From contig JAYFNU010000001.1 of assembly GCA_034933305.1 (NCBI GenBank), positions 178,921-242,920 on the forward strand: a stretch of DNA of 64,000 bases, given 5' to 3'. Every line of letters starts with the position of its first letter. Position 1 is the first letter of the stretch. Below, piece after piece: positions 16,019-24,201 of the stretch. The notes under the pieces were generated by a model. It searched no databases. It was not told the DNA's origin and saw only the letters and a list, made by a program, of their open reading frames with translations. The translations under genes were made by a program, and so were the position numbers. The stretch is from JAYFNU01 sp034933305 (GTDB lineage Bacteria > Bacillota > Clostridia > Oscillospirales > Ruminococcaceae).

Positions 16019-18838
16019 CTATTCTGCTGCGCCTTTTTCCGCGCGCGTGAGGCGAACGATCTCCCGCGCCATGATCAGGGGGTCGATCGGCTTCGATATA
16101 TGGGCGTTCATGCCGGCGGCGAGCGCCTTCTCCACGTCGCTCGCGTACGCGTCCGCGGTCATCGCGAGGATGGGGATCGTTTTCGCGCGGGGATGCCCGG
16201 AGGCGCGGATGGCCGCCGCCGCGGCGTAGCCGTTCATGACGGGCATGCGGATATCCATGAGGATGATGTCGAACGCGTCGGGCGCCGCGGAGAAGAACAG
16301 CTCGCAGCCCTGCTGGCCGTCGCTTGCGGCGGTGACGAGCGCGCCTTTCATGCCGAGCACGCTGCGGGCGATCTCAAGATTCATCGCGTTGTCCTCGCAC
16401 AGCAGCACGCGGATGCCCGCGATGTCGGACGCCGGGACGCCTTCGCCGTCGGCGTACGCGAGCCGGTCGTCGACCCGCTCGAAATCGAGCCACACGGAAA
16501 TGGCCGTGCCCTTGCCGGAGTCGCTGTCCACTTTGATGCGCCCGCCCATGAGGTCGACGAGGCGCTTCGCGATGGACAGCCCGAGGCCCGAGCCGCCGAT
16601 CGCCGCGGTCTGCTTGTTCCGCTCCTGCGAGAAGGGCTCGAACATCTTTTCCTGAAATTCCCTGCTCATGCCGACGCCGGTGTCGCGCACGATGATGCGG
16701 TCGTGGACGCAGTCGCGCTCCAGGGCCAGACATTCGACGACGAGGTCGACCCGGCCGCCCTCCGGCGTGAACTTGGCCGCGTTCGACAGGAGGTTGATGA
16801 ATACCTCGCGCAGGCGGATGGCGTCGACGTTGATCGTCGCCATGACGGCGCGGCTGTTGTCGAGCGTGAAGCTGATGTTTTTCTTCTCGAGCATCGGCCG
16901 CACGGAGGTCACGACCTCCCGGATGATCTCGCCGCAGCTGACGGGCTCCTTGTGCAGCTCGATCGTGCCGCTTTCGATCTTCTGCAGGTCGAGCGTGTCG
17001 TTGATGAGCGACAGCAGCGTGTTGCCGGCGAGCTCGATCTTCTGCATGTAGTCCCGGATCACGGCGGGATCGTCGCTCTGCATCGCAAGCCTGTCGTACC
17101 CGAGGATGGCGTTGAGCGGCGTGCGCATGTCGTGGCTGACGTTGCCGAGAAAGTCCGATTTCATGGCGTTCGCTTTTTCGGCGCTGCGCAGCGCGGCGCG
17201 CAGACGCGCGGCATACGCCTCCTCATGCTCAAAGGTGGCGGTGATGTCGGCGAGCGTGAGCATGATCTTGCGGTGATCCTCTTCGAGGTAGCGCAGGGTG
17301 ATCTGTTTGCGGCGCATGCCGGCCGTGCGCGTATTGCAGGAGAAGGAATAGACGAGGGAGGGCGCGTCGGCGAGCTTGCTGCGCACGGTGCAGAGCTGCA
17401 GATCCTCGAGGAAGCCGACCGCCTCGCGCTCGTTGAGCAGCTTTTGGCTCAGCAGCTTGATGAAATCGCCGTAGACGGTCGGGTGTTCGGTCATCTCGGC
17501 GCGGCAGTTCGCGGAGATATGGTAATAGGTGACGGTCTCCAGGGCGCTGTTGATGAGCCCGATGCAGTCGTACTCCTCGTTTGTGAGCACGGAAACGATC
17601 TGTTTCTCAGTGTGCACGCTGTCGGAATCGACCGAATAGGCGATGGCCTCGGTGTCCTTCGTATAGGGGTTCTGCAGGATATGGAAATAGGTGGTGACCC
17701 AGTGGATCTCGCCGTTGTCCGTGCGCCGGCGGTAGACGATGGAAAACCTGTCCTCGCCGCGGCGGAAGTAGTCGAGAAGGCTCGCGCGGCTGCAGCGGCG
17801 GCGGAATTCCTCGGCGTCCTGCTTGTCCGTGATAACCGCCGCGATGCGGGCGATGAGCTCGTCGGCCGTCTTCGCCTGCAAAAGCTGGCTGATGAAGGCG
17901 GAGGAGCCGTGGCAGTCGCCGCACAGGTTCTGCGTCAGATTGAGGCGAAAGGCGCACAGGGAATCGGGGTTCGCCGTGAGCAGCTCCTGGATGACGCGGT
18001 TGAAATCCGCTTCCTTAACTTTCTGGTAGGTCGCGTCGGTATAGACGGCGTAGACGAGGAAACCGCCGTCCGCCTGCGGCAGGGAGACGGCGCTGCAATG
18101 GCACCACTGGTAATCGCCCGCCGCGCTGACGATGGTGCGGTAGGTCAGCTCCCCGGTGACCTGCGGATTTTCGAACAGCGAGTAGAAGAAGGCGCTCGTC
18201 ATGCCGCGGTCCTCGGGGTGGATGAGACTGAGGAGCTCCTCCCGCCCCATGGAGAGCAGGCGGTTCCCAAGGTCGGCGAAAGATTTCTGCATGTAGCCGT
18301 TCGTCGCCGATACGCAGATCTGGCCGCCCTGCTGCTTGTACACGACGATGCTCGCGGGGATGGTGTCGATGAGCCGGCGCAGCTCGTCGTTCTGGCTCGC
18401 GAGCGCGTCGCGGTTTTTGACCGACTGCGTGATGTCGACGATGACGACGTAGAACCACCGCTTGCCGGCGGCATCCATGACGACATGCCCCTCGTCGTGC
18501 ACCCACAGCAGGCTGCCGTCCTTCTTTTCGATGCGGTAGATGCACGTGTCGAAGGGCGCGACCGCGATCTGCGCCAGGATCTCGCCCAGCGCGCGCTCCC
18601 GGTCCTTTTCATAGATCATATGCGAAAAGCGGCGGTTGAACTTCCGGTCGAATTCCTCACGGGTATAGCCGAGCATGGTCAGCATATTCTCGCTGACAAA
18701 GGAAAACTGCCCGTCCGCCTCGGCGGAATAGACGAAGACGCCGCCCGGGACGTACTGCACGATGGCTTTGAGCGTGTCGCTGTTCTGATAGATCACGTCC
18801 CGCGCCCGCGCTTCGGCATCCTTCTCCTTTTCGCCCAT
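16019..18838 (-). CDS. Hybrid histidine kinase, PAS-rich (HK2 of the cluster)
   Basis: 939-residue soluble kinase. PAS domains lie at about 20-140 and 150-275, a third sensor segment at about 280-410 shares sequence features with the other two kinases, then another at about 415-530. HisKA carries His569 (NVSHDMRTP), HATPase (about 640-790) has NLLSNAAKFTP and GGSGLGLS, and one receiver (about 808-935) has Asp862 in MDIRMP. The ATG at 18838 is preferred over that at 18844 because AAAGGAG is 7-8 nt from it. It is translationally coupled to HK1, whose stop ends at 18841. Confidence 0.92.
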   Translation of the reverse strand: MGEKEKDAEARARDVIYQNSDTLKAIVQYVPGGVFVYSAEADGQFSFVSENMLTMLGYTREEFDRKFNRRFSHMIYEKDRERALGEILAQIAVAPFDTCIYRIEKKDGSLLWVHDEGHVVMDAAGKRWFYVVIVDITQSVKNRDALASQNDELRRLIDTIPASIVVYKQQGGQICVSATNGYMQKSFADLGNRLLSMGREELLSLIHPEDRGMTSAFFYSLFENPQVTGELTYRTIVSAAGDYQWCHCSAVSLPQADGGFLVYAVYTDATYQKVKEADFNRVIQELLTANPDSLCAFRLNLTQNLCGDCHGSSAFISQLLQAKTADELIARIAAVITDKQDAEEFRRRCSRASLLDYFRRGEDRFSIVYRRRTDNGEIHWVTTYFHILQNPYTKDTEAIAYSVDSDSVHTEKQIVSVLTNEEYDCIGLINSALETVTYYHISANCRAEMTEHPTVYGDFIKLLSQKLLNEREAVGFLEDLQLCTVRSKLADAPSLVYSFSCNTRTAGMRRKQITLRYLEEDHRKIMLTLADITATFEHEEAYAARLRAALRSAEKANAMKSDFLGNVSHDMRTPLNAILGYDRLAMQSDDPAVIRDYMQKIELAGNTLLSLINDTLDLQKIESGTIELHKEPVSCGEIIREVVTSVRPMLEKKNISFTLDNSRAVMATINVDAIRLREVFINLLSNAAKFTPEGGRVDLVVECLALERDCVHDRIIVRDTGVGMSREFQEKMFEPFSQERNKQTAAIGGSGLGLSIAKRLVDLMGGRIKVDSDSGKGTAISVWLDFERVDDRLAYADGEGVPASDIAGIRVLLCEDNAMNLEIARSVLGMKGALVTAASDGQQGCELFFSAAPDAFDIILMDIRMPVMNGYAAAAAIRASGHPRAKTIPILAMTADAYASDVEKALAAGMNAHISKPIDPLIMAREIVRLTRAEKGAAE

Positions 18839-18840
18839 TT

Positions 18841-21800
18841 TCATTCTCCTTTTGCCTTGCGCTCCGCAAGAAAACGCTCGAGCGTTTCATAGAGCATCGC
18901 GGGATCGATCGGCTTCGCAAGGTGGGCGTTCATGCCGCTGTCGAGCGACATGTTCACATCCTCCTGGAAGGCGTTGGCGGTCATCGCGATGATGGGGATG
19001 TGCTGGCTGTCCGCTTTTTTCATGGCGCGGATGGCCTTCGCCGCTTCGAGCCCGTCCATGATGGGCATGCGCACGTCCATGAGGATGGCGTCGTAATAGC
19101 CGACGGGCGTCGTCGTGAAGGCCTCGATGGCCGCGGCGCCGTTTTCGACGATGTCGACGGCGCAGCCCTTCATCTGCAGGATGCTGCGTGCGATCTCGGC
19201 GTTGATCTCGTTGTCCTCGGCGAGCAGGATGCGCCTGCCGCCGAAGTCGAACACGCGTTCGCCGAAGGTCTCCGCCTCGTTCTTTTTGCCGAGGAAGACG
19301 TTCTCGAACGCCTTGGTGACGGACGAGGCGAAGACGGGCTTCTTCATGAACATGTCGACGCCCGCCGCCTTGGCCTTCTTTTCGATGTCGGTCCAGTCGT
19401 AGGCGGTCATGATGATGATCGTGACCTCGGGGCCGACGATCTTGCGGATCTCCCGTGCCGTCTCGATGCCGTCCATGTCGGGCATCTTCCAGTCGAGCAG
19501 GATGAGGTCGTAGTCCTCGCGCTTTCCGTGCTGGTCGACGACCTTCTCGAGCGCGCCCGCGCCGGAATCGATCCACTCCGCCCGCAGGCCCGCCTCGACA
19601 AGGATCATCTGCGTATGGCGGCAGACGATGACGTCGTCGTCGACGATGAGCGTGAACAGCGGCTGCATGCCGCCGGCGATGAGCTTGTGGCGGCGGATGG
19701 CCTCGCCCGTCAGCGACAGCTCCACCTCGACGGTGAACTCGGTGCCGACGTTCTTGATGGAATGCACGGAGATGTCGCCGCCCATGAGGCTGACGATGTT
19801 TTTGGAGATCGCGAGGCCGAGCCCCGTGCCGCCGTAGGAGGAGGTGCGGCCCCTGTTCTCCTGGGAGAAGGCCTCGAAGAGGTGGGGGATGAATTTTTCG
19901 TCGATGCCGATGCCGGTGTCGGAGATCTCGAAGCGCAGCCGCGCTTTGTCCTTCGTGCGGGACAGCTGCTCGATCATGAAATGGACCTTGCCGCCCTTCG
20001 GCGTGAATTTCACGGCGTTGCCGAGCAGATTGACGAGCACCTGCTGCAATTTGGTCGCGTCGCCCACATAGTTCTCTTCGGTGTAGCTCTTGAGCACGCA
20101 GTCGTAATCGAGGCCGCTGTCGCGGCACTGTTCGTACAGGATGGTGTTGATGCCGCCGATGAGCTCCTCGAAATTGAAGGGCTCCGTTTTGAGCATCATG
20201 CGGCCGCTCTCGATGCGCGACATGTCGAGGATGTCGTTGATGAGTGACAGCAGGAAGCGCGCCGAGATGCCGATCTTCTGCAGGTGGTCCTCCATGGCGG
20301 CGGACAGGTCCTTTTCCTGCAGCGCGATGGCGTCGAGCCCGATGATGGCGTTCATCGGCGTGCGGATCTCGTGGCTCATGCGCGACAGGAACTCCGTCTT
20401 CGCGACGGAGGCCTGCTCCGCCGCGGCCAGCGCCGCGGCCATCTTCTCCCGCGTGTCGCGCTCCTGCTCGAAGATGCCCGTGATGTTGGTCTGCAGGAAA
20501 ACGAGCGTGTCCCTGTTTTCGTCGAGATAGAAGACGTCGCTCTTCATGCGCTTGCGGGGATGCCCGGGCAGACTCTCGTCGCGCTGGCGGCCGGTGTAAT
20601 AGATCGAATAGACGGGCTCCTTCGCGAGAGCCGCGAGGATGGCCGCGATGTCATATTTTCTGCGGGTCTCCTCGACCTCCTCCGGCAGAACGTAGTCCCG
20701 CAGCGCGCGCTCGACCGCCTGCGCGTAGGGGGACGCCGTGAACGACGCGCCGGAAAAGCCGCCGCTGTCCTTAAGGTACAGTTTTTCAGAGTGGATGTCG
20801 TAGTAGGAGAAGGTCTCGTAGTTCGTGTTCACGATGCGCTCGGCGACGCGCCGGTAGACCGTCTCGTTGTTGATGTCGCGGGTATAGAAGAAGGCGATCA
20901 CATCGCCGCTCTCGGGGTCGGGCAGGATCTCGGCGCGGGTCGAGACCCAGCGCAGCTCCTCGCCGATCCAGCGGCGGTAGCTGATATTGCTCTCGTATTT
21001 TCCGGCCGCATAGGCCTTGCGCAGCACGTTGCCGCTGCAGGTGCCGAGGAACAGCTCGCGCTCCTTCGCGTCCGGGATCTGATTGGCGACCTGCAGCAGG
21101 ACCTCCCGCGGCTTCGGATCGCCGGGCAGCGACGGCGCGAGAATTTCCGCCTGGCTGACGACCTCGTCGCGCACGGGGCTCTCGTACAGGATGGGGGAGG
21201 CCGACTGAAGGTTGGCCTGCGTGTTGCGGGTGATGTTGAAGGAAAAGGCTTCGACGACGCTGCCCTCGAGCGCCTTCTGGCGGATGCGCTCCTCGCGGAT
21301 GCGCTCCTCGGCCTCCTTCTGCGATGTGATGTTGATGGAATAGCCCTGCGCCTTGACGAGCTTTCCGCTGTCGTCGCGCACGGCGGTCATGTGCAGACGC
21401 TCCCAGGAGCAGACGCCCTCGTAGACGAACCGCACGGTGCATTCCGATTCGTCGGCCCCGTCCTCGAGCCGGCGGAGCATGGCGCGGTACGCCTGCGCGT
21501 CCTCGGGCGAAGCCTGCGCAAACGTCAGAAAATCCTCCGGAAAGCGGTCCCAATGCAGCGAGAGCTTCGACAGCCGCCGGCTCGTCTCGTAGATCTCCCC
21601 CCGGTGCTGCGCGGGGAACCATGTGAAGAACTGAATATCCGAATAGGCGACGGCGTCCCGCAGCGACTGCTGGCTCTCGCGCAGCTTCGTCTCGGCGCGC
21701 TTGAGCTCGTCCATGTTGGTGAAGGATGCGTAATAATACTGGACGCCGTCCCGCTCGTACGCGCGGCTGATGCGCGCGTCGATCCAATGCGGGGCGCCGT

Positions 21801-22488
21801 CCGCTCCCTTGATGCGATAGGTCGCCCCTCCCTGGGAGCAGCCGCTCTTTTCACAGGCGAAGAAATTTTCGGTGAGCGCCTTCGCGTCCTCTTCGAGCAC
21901 GCAGTTGATGACGTTTTCGCCGCCGTAATCCCGCAGCGACTCGCGCGTGCCGTGGTGGACCTGAAAATAGCCCTCGTTGGCGTAGTCAAGACAGAACCGG
22001 CCCTCGCGGATGTGGAAGACGCCCACGCCGCCGGGGATATGATCGATGAGGTCGATGTATATTTTTGCGTCCTGCGCTTCCTTTTCGAGCTCGACCATGC
22101 GCGTCATGTCGCGCCCGAGCCCGTACAGTCCCACGAGGCTGCCGTCCTCGCCGTGCAGCGCGCGCTTCCATGTCTTGACCCAGCGCGCCCTGCCGTCCTT
22201 GTCGGGCAGGCGCTCGGTGATGCCCAGGATGTCGCCGGCGCCGGTGAGCACCGCCTTGTCGTCGGCCCGGTACTTGTCCGCGAGCGCGCGGTCAAAAAGA
22301 TCGTAGTCCGTCTTTCCGACGAGCGCCTCCGCCGAAGGCAGGCCCGCCATGTGCGCGAAGGAATCGGATGCGGCTTTGTAGACAAGCTCCGTATCCTTTA
22401 CGAAGGTGTATTCCTCGTCGTTCAGAAGGATCTCCTTGAGCACAGTGCTGAGCAGCCTGTCGCTGTTTTGACCGGATTCCTTTTTCAT
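18841..22488 (-). CDS. Hybrid histidine kinase with two receiver domains (HK1 of the cluster)
   Basis: 1215-residue soluble kinase, first gene of a three-kinase operon. Four or more PAS-like regions occupy about 20-135, 140-265, 285-395 and 400-545, with a conserved unnamed segment at about 550-675. HisKA carries His706 (RMSHEIRTP), HATPase (about 775-925) has NLLGNAVKFTP and YGGTGLGLA, and the receivers are at about 945-1065 (Asp999 in LLDWKMP) and 1085-1205 (Asp1138 in LMDVRMP). The ATG at 22488 follows GGAGGCGCGGG, so the upstream extension is ignored. Tandem receivers suggest signal integration or a phosphate sink. Confidence 0.93.
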   Translation of the reverse strand: MKKESGQNSDRLLSTVLKEILLNDEEYTFVKDTELVYKAASDSFAHMAGLPSAEALVGKTDYDLFDRALADKYRADDKAVLTGAGDILGITERLPDKDGRARWVKTWKRALHGEDGSLVGLYGLGRDMTRMVELEKEAQDAKIYIDLIDHIPGGVGVFHIREGRFCLDYANEGYFQVHHGTRESLRDYGGENVINCVLEEDAKALTENFFACEKSGCSQGGATYRIKGADGAPHWIDARISRAYERDGVQYYYASFTNMDELKRAETKLRESQQSLRDAVAYSDIQFFTWFPAQHRGEIYETSRRLSKLSLHWDRFPEDFLTFAQASPEDAQAYRAMLRRLEDGADESECTVRFVYEGVCSWERLHMTAVRDDSGKLVKAQGYSINITSQKEAEERIREERIRQKALEGSVVEAFSFNITRNTQANLQSASPILYESPVRDEVVSQAEILAPSLPGDPKPREVLLQVANQIPDAKERELFLGTCSGNVLRKAYAAGKYESNISYRRWIGEELRWVSTRAEILPDPESGDVIAFFYTRDINNETVYRRVAERIVNTNYETFSYYDIHSEKLYLKDSGGFSGASFTASPYAQAVERALRDYVLPEEVEETRRKYDIAAILAALAKEPVYSIYYTGRQRDESLPGHPRKRMKSDVFYLDENRDTLVFLQTNITGIFEQERDTREKMAAALAAAEQASVAKTEFLSRMSHEIRTPMNAIIGLDAIALQEKDLSAAMEDHLQKIGISARFLLSLINDILDMSRIESGRMMLKTEPFNFEELIGGINTILYEQCRDSGLDYDCVLKSYTEENYVGDATKLQQVLVNLLGNAVKFTPKGGKVHFMIEQLSRTKDKARLRFEISDTGIGIDEKFIPHLFEAFSQENRGRTSSYGGTGLGLAISKNIVSLMGGDISVHSIKNVGTEFTVEVELSLTGEAIRRHKLIAGGMQPLFTLIVDDDVIVCRHTQMILVEAGLRAEWIDSGAGALEKVVDQHGKREDYDLILLDWKMPDMDGIETAREIRKIVGPEVTIIIMTAYDWTDIEKKAKAAGVDMFMKKPVFASSVTKAFENVFLGKKNEAETFGERVFDFGGRRILLAEDNEINAEIARSILQMKGCAVDIVENGAAAIEAFTTTPVGYYDAILMDVRMPIMDGLEAAKAIRAMKKADSQHIPIIAMTANAFQEDVNMSLDSGMNAHLAKPIDPAMLYETLERFLAERKAKGE

Positions 22489-22589
22489 CCCGCGCCTCCG
22501 TGCAATTAATCTCATTGTCTCCGGATCTCTGCCGGGCGCGCCGTCTGCGCGCGCCGCGCATAAAAGGGAGCGATAAGTACCCCGACATT

Positions 22590-22632
22590 CATTTTATTCA
22601 ATTATATTTTATAATTCATGTAAAGGCAAGCA
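22590..22632 (-). promoter_or_regulatory. Promoter of the three-kinase operon with 22-nt shared element
   Basis: Minus strand: TTGCTT, 16-nt spacer, TAAAAT. Bases 22611 down to 22590 (from the -10 onward, including TATAATTGAATAAAATG) are identical to 9429-9450 on the plus strand. About 100 nt separate it from the HK1 start. Confidence 0.75.
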
Positions 22633-22693
22633 AAGGAGGAAAAATTGCCGCACCCGCAGGCGGCCTGTTTTCCGCGCTGCCGGAAATATTTGC

Positions 22694-22722
22694 TTGACAT
22701 TTCCTGCAAAACGATGTATATT
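22694..22722 (+). promoter_or_regulatory. Consensus promoter of the small membrane protein gene
   Basis: TTGACA (22694-22699), N17, TATATT (22717-22722), about 30 nt before the start codon and divergent from the kinase operon promoter. Confidence 0.85.
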
Positions 22723-22751
22723 TATGAAAATTAATGAGGAGGATATTCATT

Positions 22752-22922
22752 ATGAAACTGTCTGCACCGAAAAATGTCGTCTTTATCATCAGCGTCGTCG
22801 CCTTTTTGATCGGGCTGCTCGGCAACCTGGGAGTTCTCGGGTTCCTCGGCGGGTTCTCCGCTTATCTCGTCTACGGCTCCTTCATTCTGCTGGCGCTCGG
22901 CTGCCTGCTGAAGGATCTCTGA
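22752..22922 (+). CDS. Small two-helix membrane protein (56 aa)
   Basis: 56 residues, nearly all hydrophobic: helix 1 about 9-30 (VVFIISVVAFLIGLLGNLG) and helix 2 about 36-53, with a short KLSAPK N-terminus and a KDL C-terminus. AGGAGGA lies 8 nt before the ATG at 22752; the longer in-frame start at 22734 would place that site inside the coding region. A consensus promoter and a strong terminator bracket it, so it is a genuine single-gene unit. Similar short proteins occur widely in Clostridia as hypothetical proteins; function unknown. Confidence 0.85.
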   Translation: MKLSAPKNVVFIISVVAFLIGLLGNLGVLGFLGGFSAYLVYGSFILLALGCLLKDL

Positions 22923-22940
22923 TCCTGCGGGGACAAAAAA

Positions 22941-22976
22941 ATGGGGCGGCGCGGTTTAACCGCGCCGCCTTTTTTG
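22941..22976. terminator. Bidirectional terminator
   Basis: GGCGGCGCGG (22945-22954), loop TTTAA, CCGCGCCGCC (22960-22969), with T6 to the right and A7 to the left. It serves the small membrane protein gene (plus) and the nucleoside phosphorylase gene (minus). Confidence 0.93.
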
Positions 22977-23021
22977 TATATTAATGCAGAACAGCGCGCA
23001 TCTTTGGCGCCGCGGGGAGGC

Positions 23022-23819
23022 CTATTCGAGCGGCCGCAGCAGGCCGCCGCTGTGCCGAAGCTGATCGTAGCGGTAGAACGTCTCGAGCGCCACGCGCGTT
23101 TCGAGCTCAACGGCGGGCGGCGTGACGGTGTTTTCCCGGCCGAAGAATTCCTCGCCGGTGTTGAGGTTCGCGGAGCACGCGCAGATGCAGCCGCTGCGAA
23201 GGCCGCGCCTGTGGCTGATGGTGAAGATCGCCGCGGATTCCATCTCGATGTTGGTGCAGCCGAGCTTGACGAGCCGGTCGATCCATTCCGGGGTCTCCGC
23301 GTAGAAGGCGTCGTCGGTCGCCGTGACGCCGAAATGGACGGCGCTGGGCGTGTCCTTCGCCATCTCCTTCGCCGTCCTGATGAGCAGGTAGGTGAGATCG
23401 AGATCGGCGGCCGCGGGGAAACACTCGGGGACGTACATCCTCGACGTGCCGTCGTTTTTCATCGAAGCGGTCGTCACGAGAAGGTCGCCCGGGTGCACGC
23501 CCTGCTTGAGGCCGGCCGATGTGCCGAGGCGGATGAAGACCTTGCCGCCGATGTTGGCGAGCTCCTCGAGCGCGATGGCGGTGCTCGGGCAGCCCATGCC
23601 CGTCGATGTCACCGACATGCGCACGCCCTTGTAAAAGCCGGTGTACGTCTTGTGCTCGCGCTTGTGCATGACGAGTTTCGCGTCGTCGAGATATTTCGCC
23701 ACGATGTCCGTGCGGAAGGGGTCCCCCGGCAGCAGCACGTAATCCCCGACGTCGCCGTCCACCATGTTGATGTGGTACTGGCGGACGCCGAGCGTCGCCG
23801 TTTCCTTATTGACAGCCAT
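23022..23819 (-). CDS. Nucleoside phosphorylase (uridine phosphorylase-like)
   Basis: Phosphorolysis of nucleosides to base plus (deoxy)ribose 1-phosphate. 265 residues with NP-I family motifs: VLLPGDPFRTD near the N-terminus (phosphate loop), TSTGMGCPSTAIALEEL, IRLGTSAGL, and NIEMESAAIFTI (the ribose-binding Glu-Met-Glu). The overall pattern is nearer uridine phosphorylase than purine phosphorylase. GGAGG lies upstream of the ATG. Second gene after an XRE regulator (21-nt gap), so probably controlled by it. Confidence 0.9.
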   Translation of the reverse strand: MAVNKETATLGVRQYHINMVDGDVGDYVLLPGDPFRTDIVAKYLDDAKLVMHKREHKTYTGFYKGVRMSVTSTGMGCPSTAIALEELANIGGKVFIRLGTSAGLKQGVHPGDLLVTTASMKNDGTSRMYVPECFPAAADLDLTYLLIRTAKEMAKDTPSAVHFGVTATDDAFYAETPEWIDRLVKLGCTNIEMESAAIFTISHRRGLRSGCICACSANLNTGEEFFGRENTVTPPAVELETRVALETFYRYDQLRHSGGLLRPLE

Positions 23820-23840
23820 TGTTCCGTTCCTCCGTGATTT

Positions 23841-24083
23841 TTATTGCAGCTCCTGTTCGAGGTTCTCAAAAAGGGGATCGTTGAAGAAGTCCGTGACGCT
23901 CATGTCGAGACCGTCGATGAGCTTCTTGACGGTCGACACGGTCACATCCCGCTGCGCGCCCGCGACCATGCTGTAGAGCGTCGAGGGGGTGATCCCCGCC
24001 CGGTTCGCGAGCTCGTTGAGCATGATGCCGCGCGCCGAGCAGATGCCGTAGATTCGCTTGACGATCGCTTTTTTGAACTTCAT
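23841..24083 (-). CDS. XRE/Cro-type transcriptional regulator
   Basis: 80-residue protein that is almost entirely a helix-turn-helix: MLNELANRAGITPSTLYSMVAGAQRDVTVSTVKKLI spans both recognition helices (given here only as the descriptor of about residues 20-55), followed by LDMSVTDFFNDPLF typical of short XRE regulators. The ATG at 24083 follows AGAGGTG; the longer in-frame upstream start has no ribosome site. A perfect 20-bp palindrome lies in its promoter. First gene of an operon with the nucleoside phosphorylase. Confidence 0.87.
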   Translation of the reverse strand: MKFKKAIVKRIYGICSARGIMLNELANRAGITPSTLYSMVAGAQRDVTVSTVKKLIDGLDMSVTDFFNDPLFENLEQELQ

Positions 24084-24102
24084 GGGCTGCACCTCTGTAA
24101 AA

Positions 24103-24147
24103 ATTGTACGTTGGAAGGAAATGCACAGTGTACGCTGCAGCGTACAC
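24103..24147 (-). promoter_or_regulatory. Promoter and 20-bp palindromic operator of the XRE-phosphorylase operon
   Basis: TACAAT -10 on the minus strand (24103-24108). The perfect palindrome GTGTACGCTGCAGCGTACAC (24128-24147) covers the -35 region, a position suited to repression by the XRE protein. Confidence 0.75.
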
Positions 24148-24160
24148 AAAGCGCCGCGAA

Positions 24161-24192
24161 AGCGCCCCCGCCGTTCGGCGGGGGCGCTTTTA
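24161..24192. terminator. Strong hairpin terminator after the GH2 gene
   Basis: A 12-bp GC stem (about 24161-24172 with 24177-24188), loop GTTC. It lies just past the GH2 stop on the minus strand, with a short T-tract in that direction (TTT) and a slightly better one rightward. Confidence 0.7.
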
Positions 24193-24201
24193 TCCGAGAA
24201 T

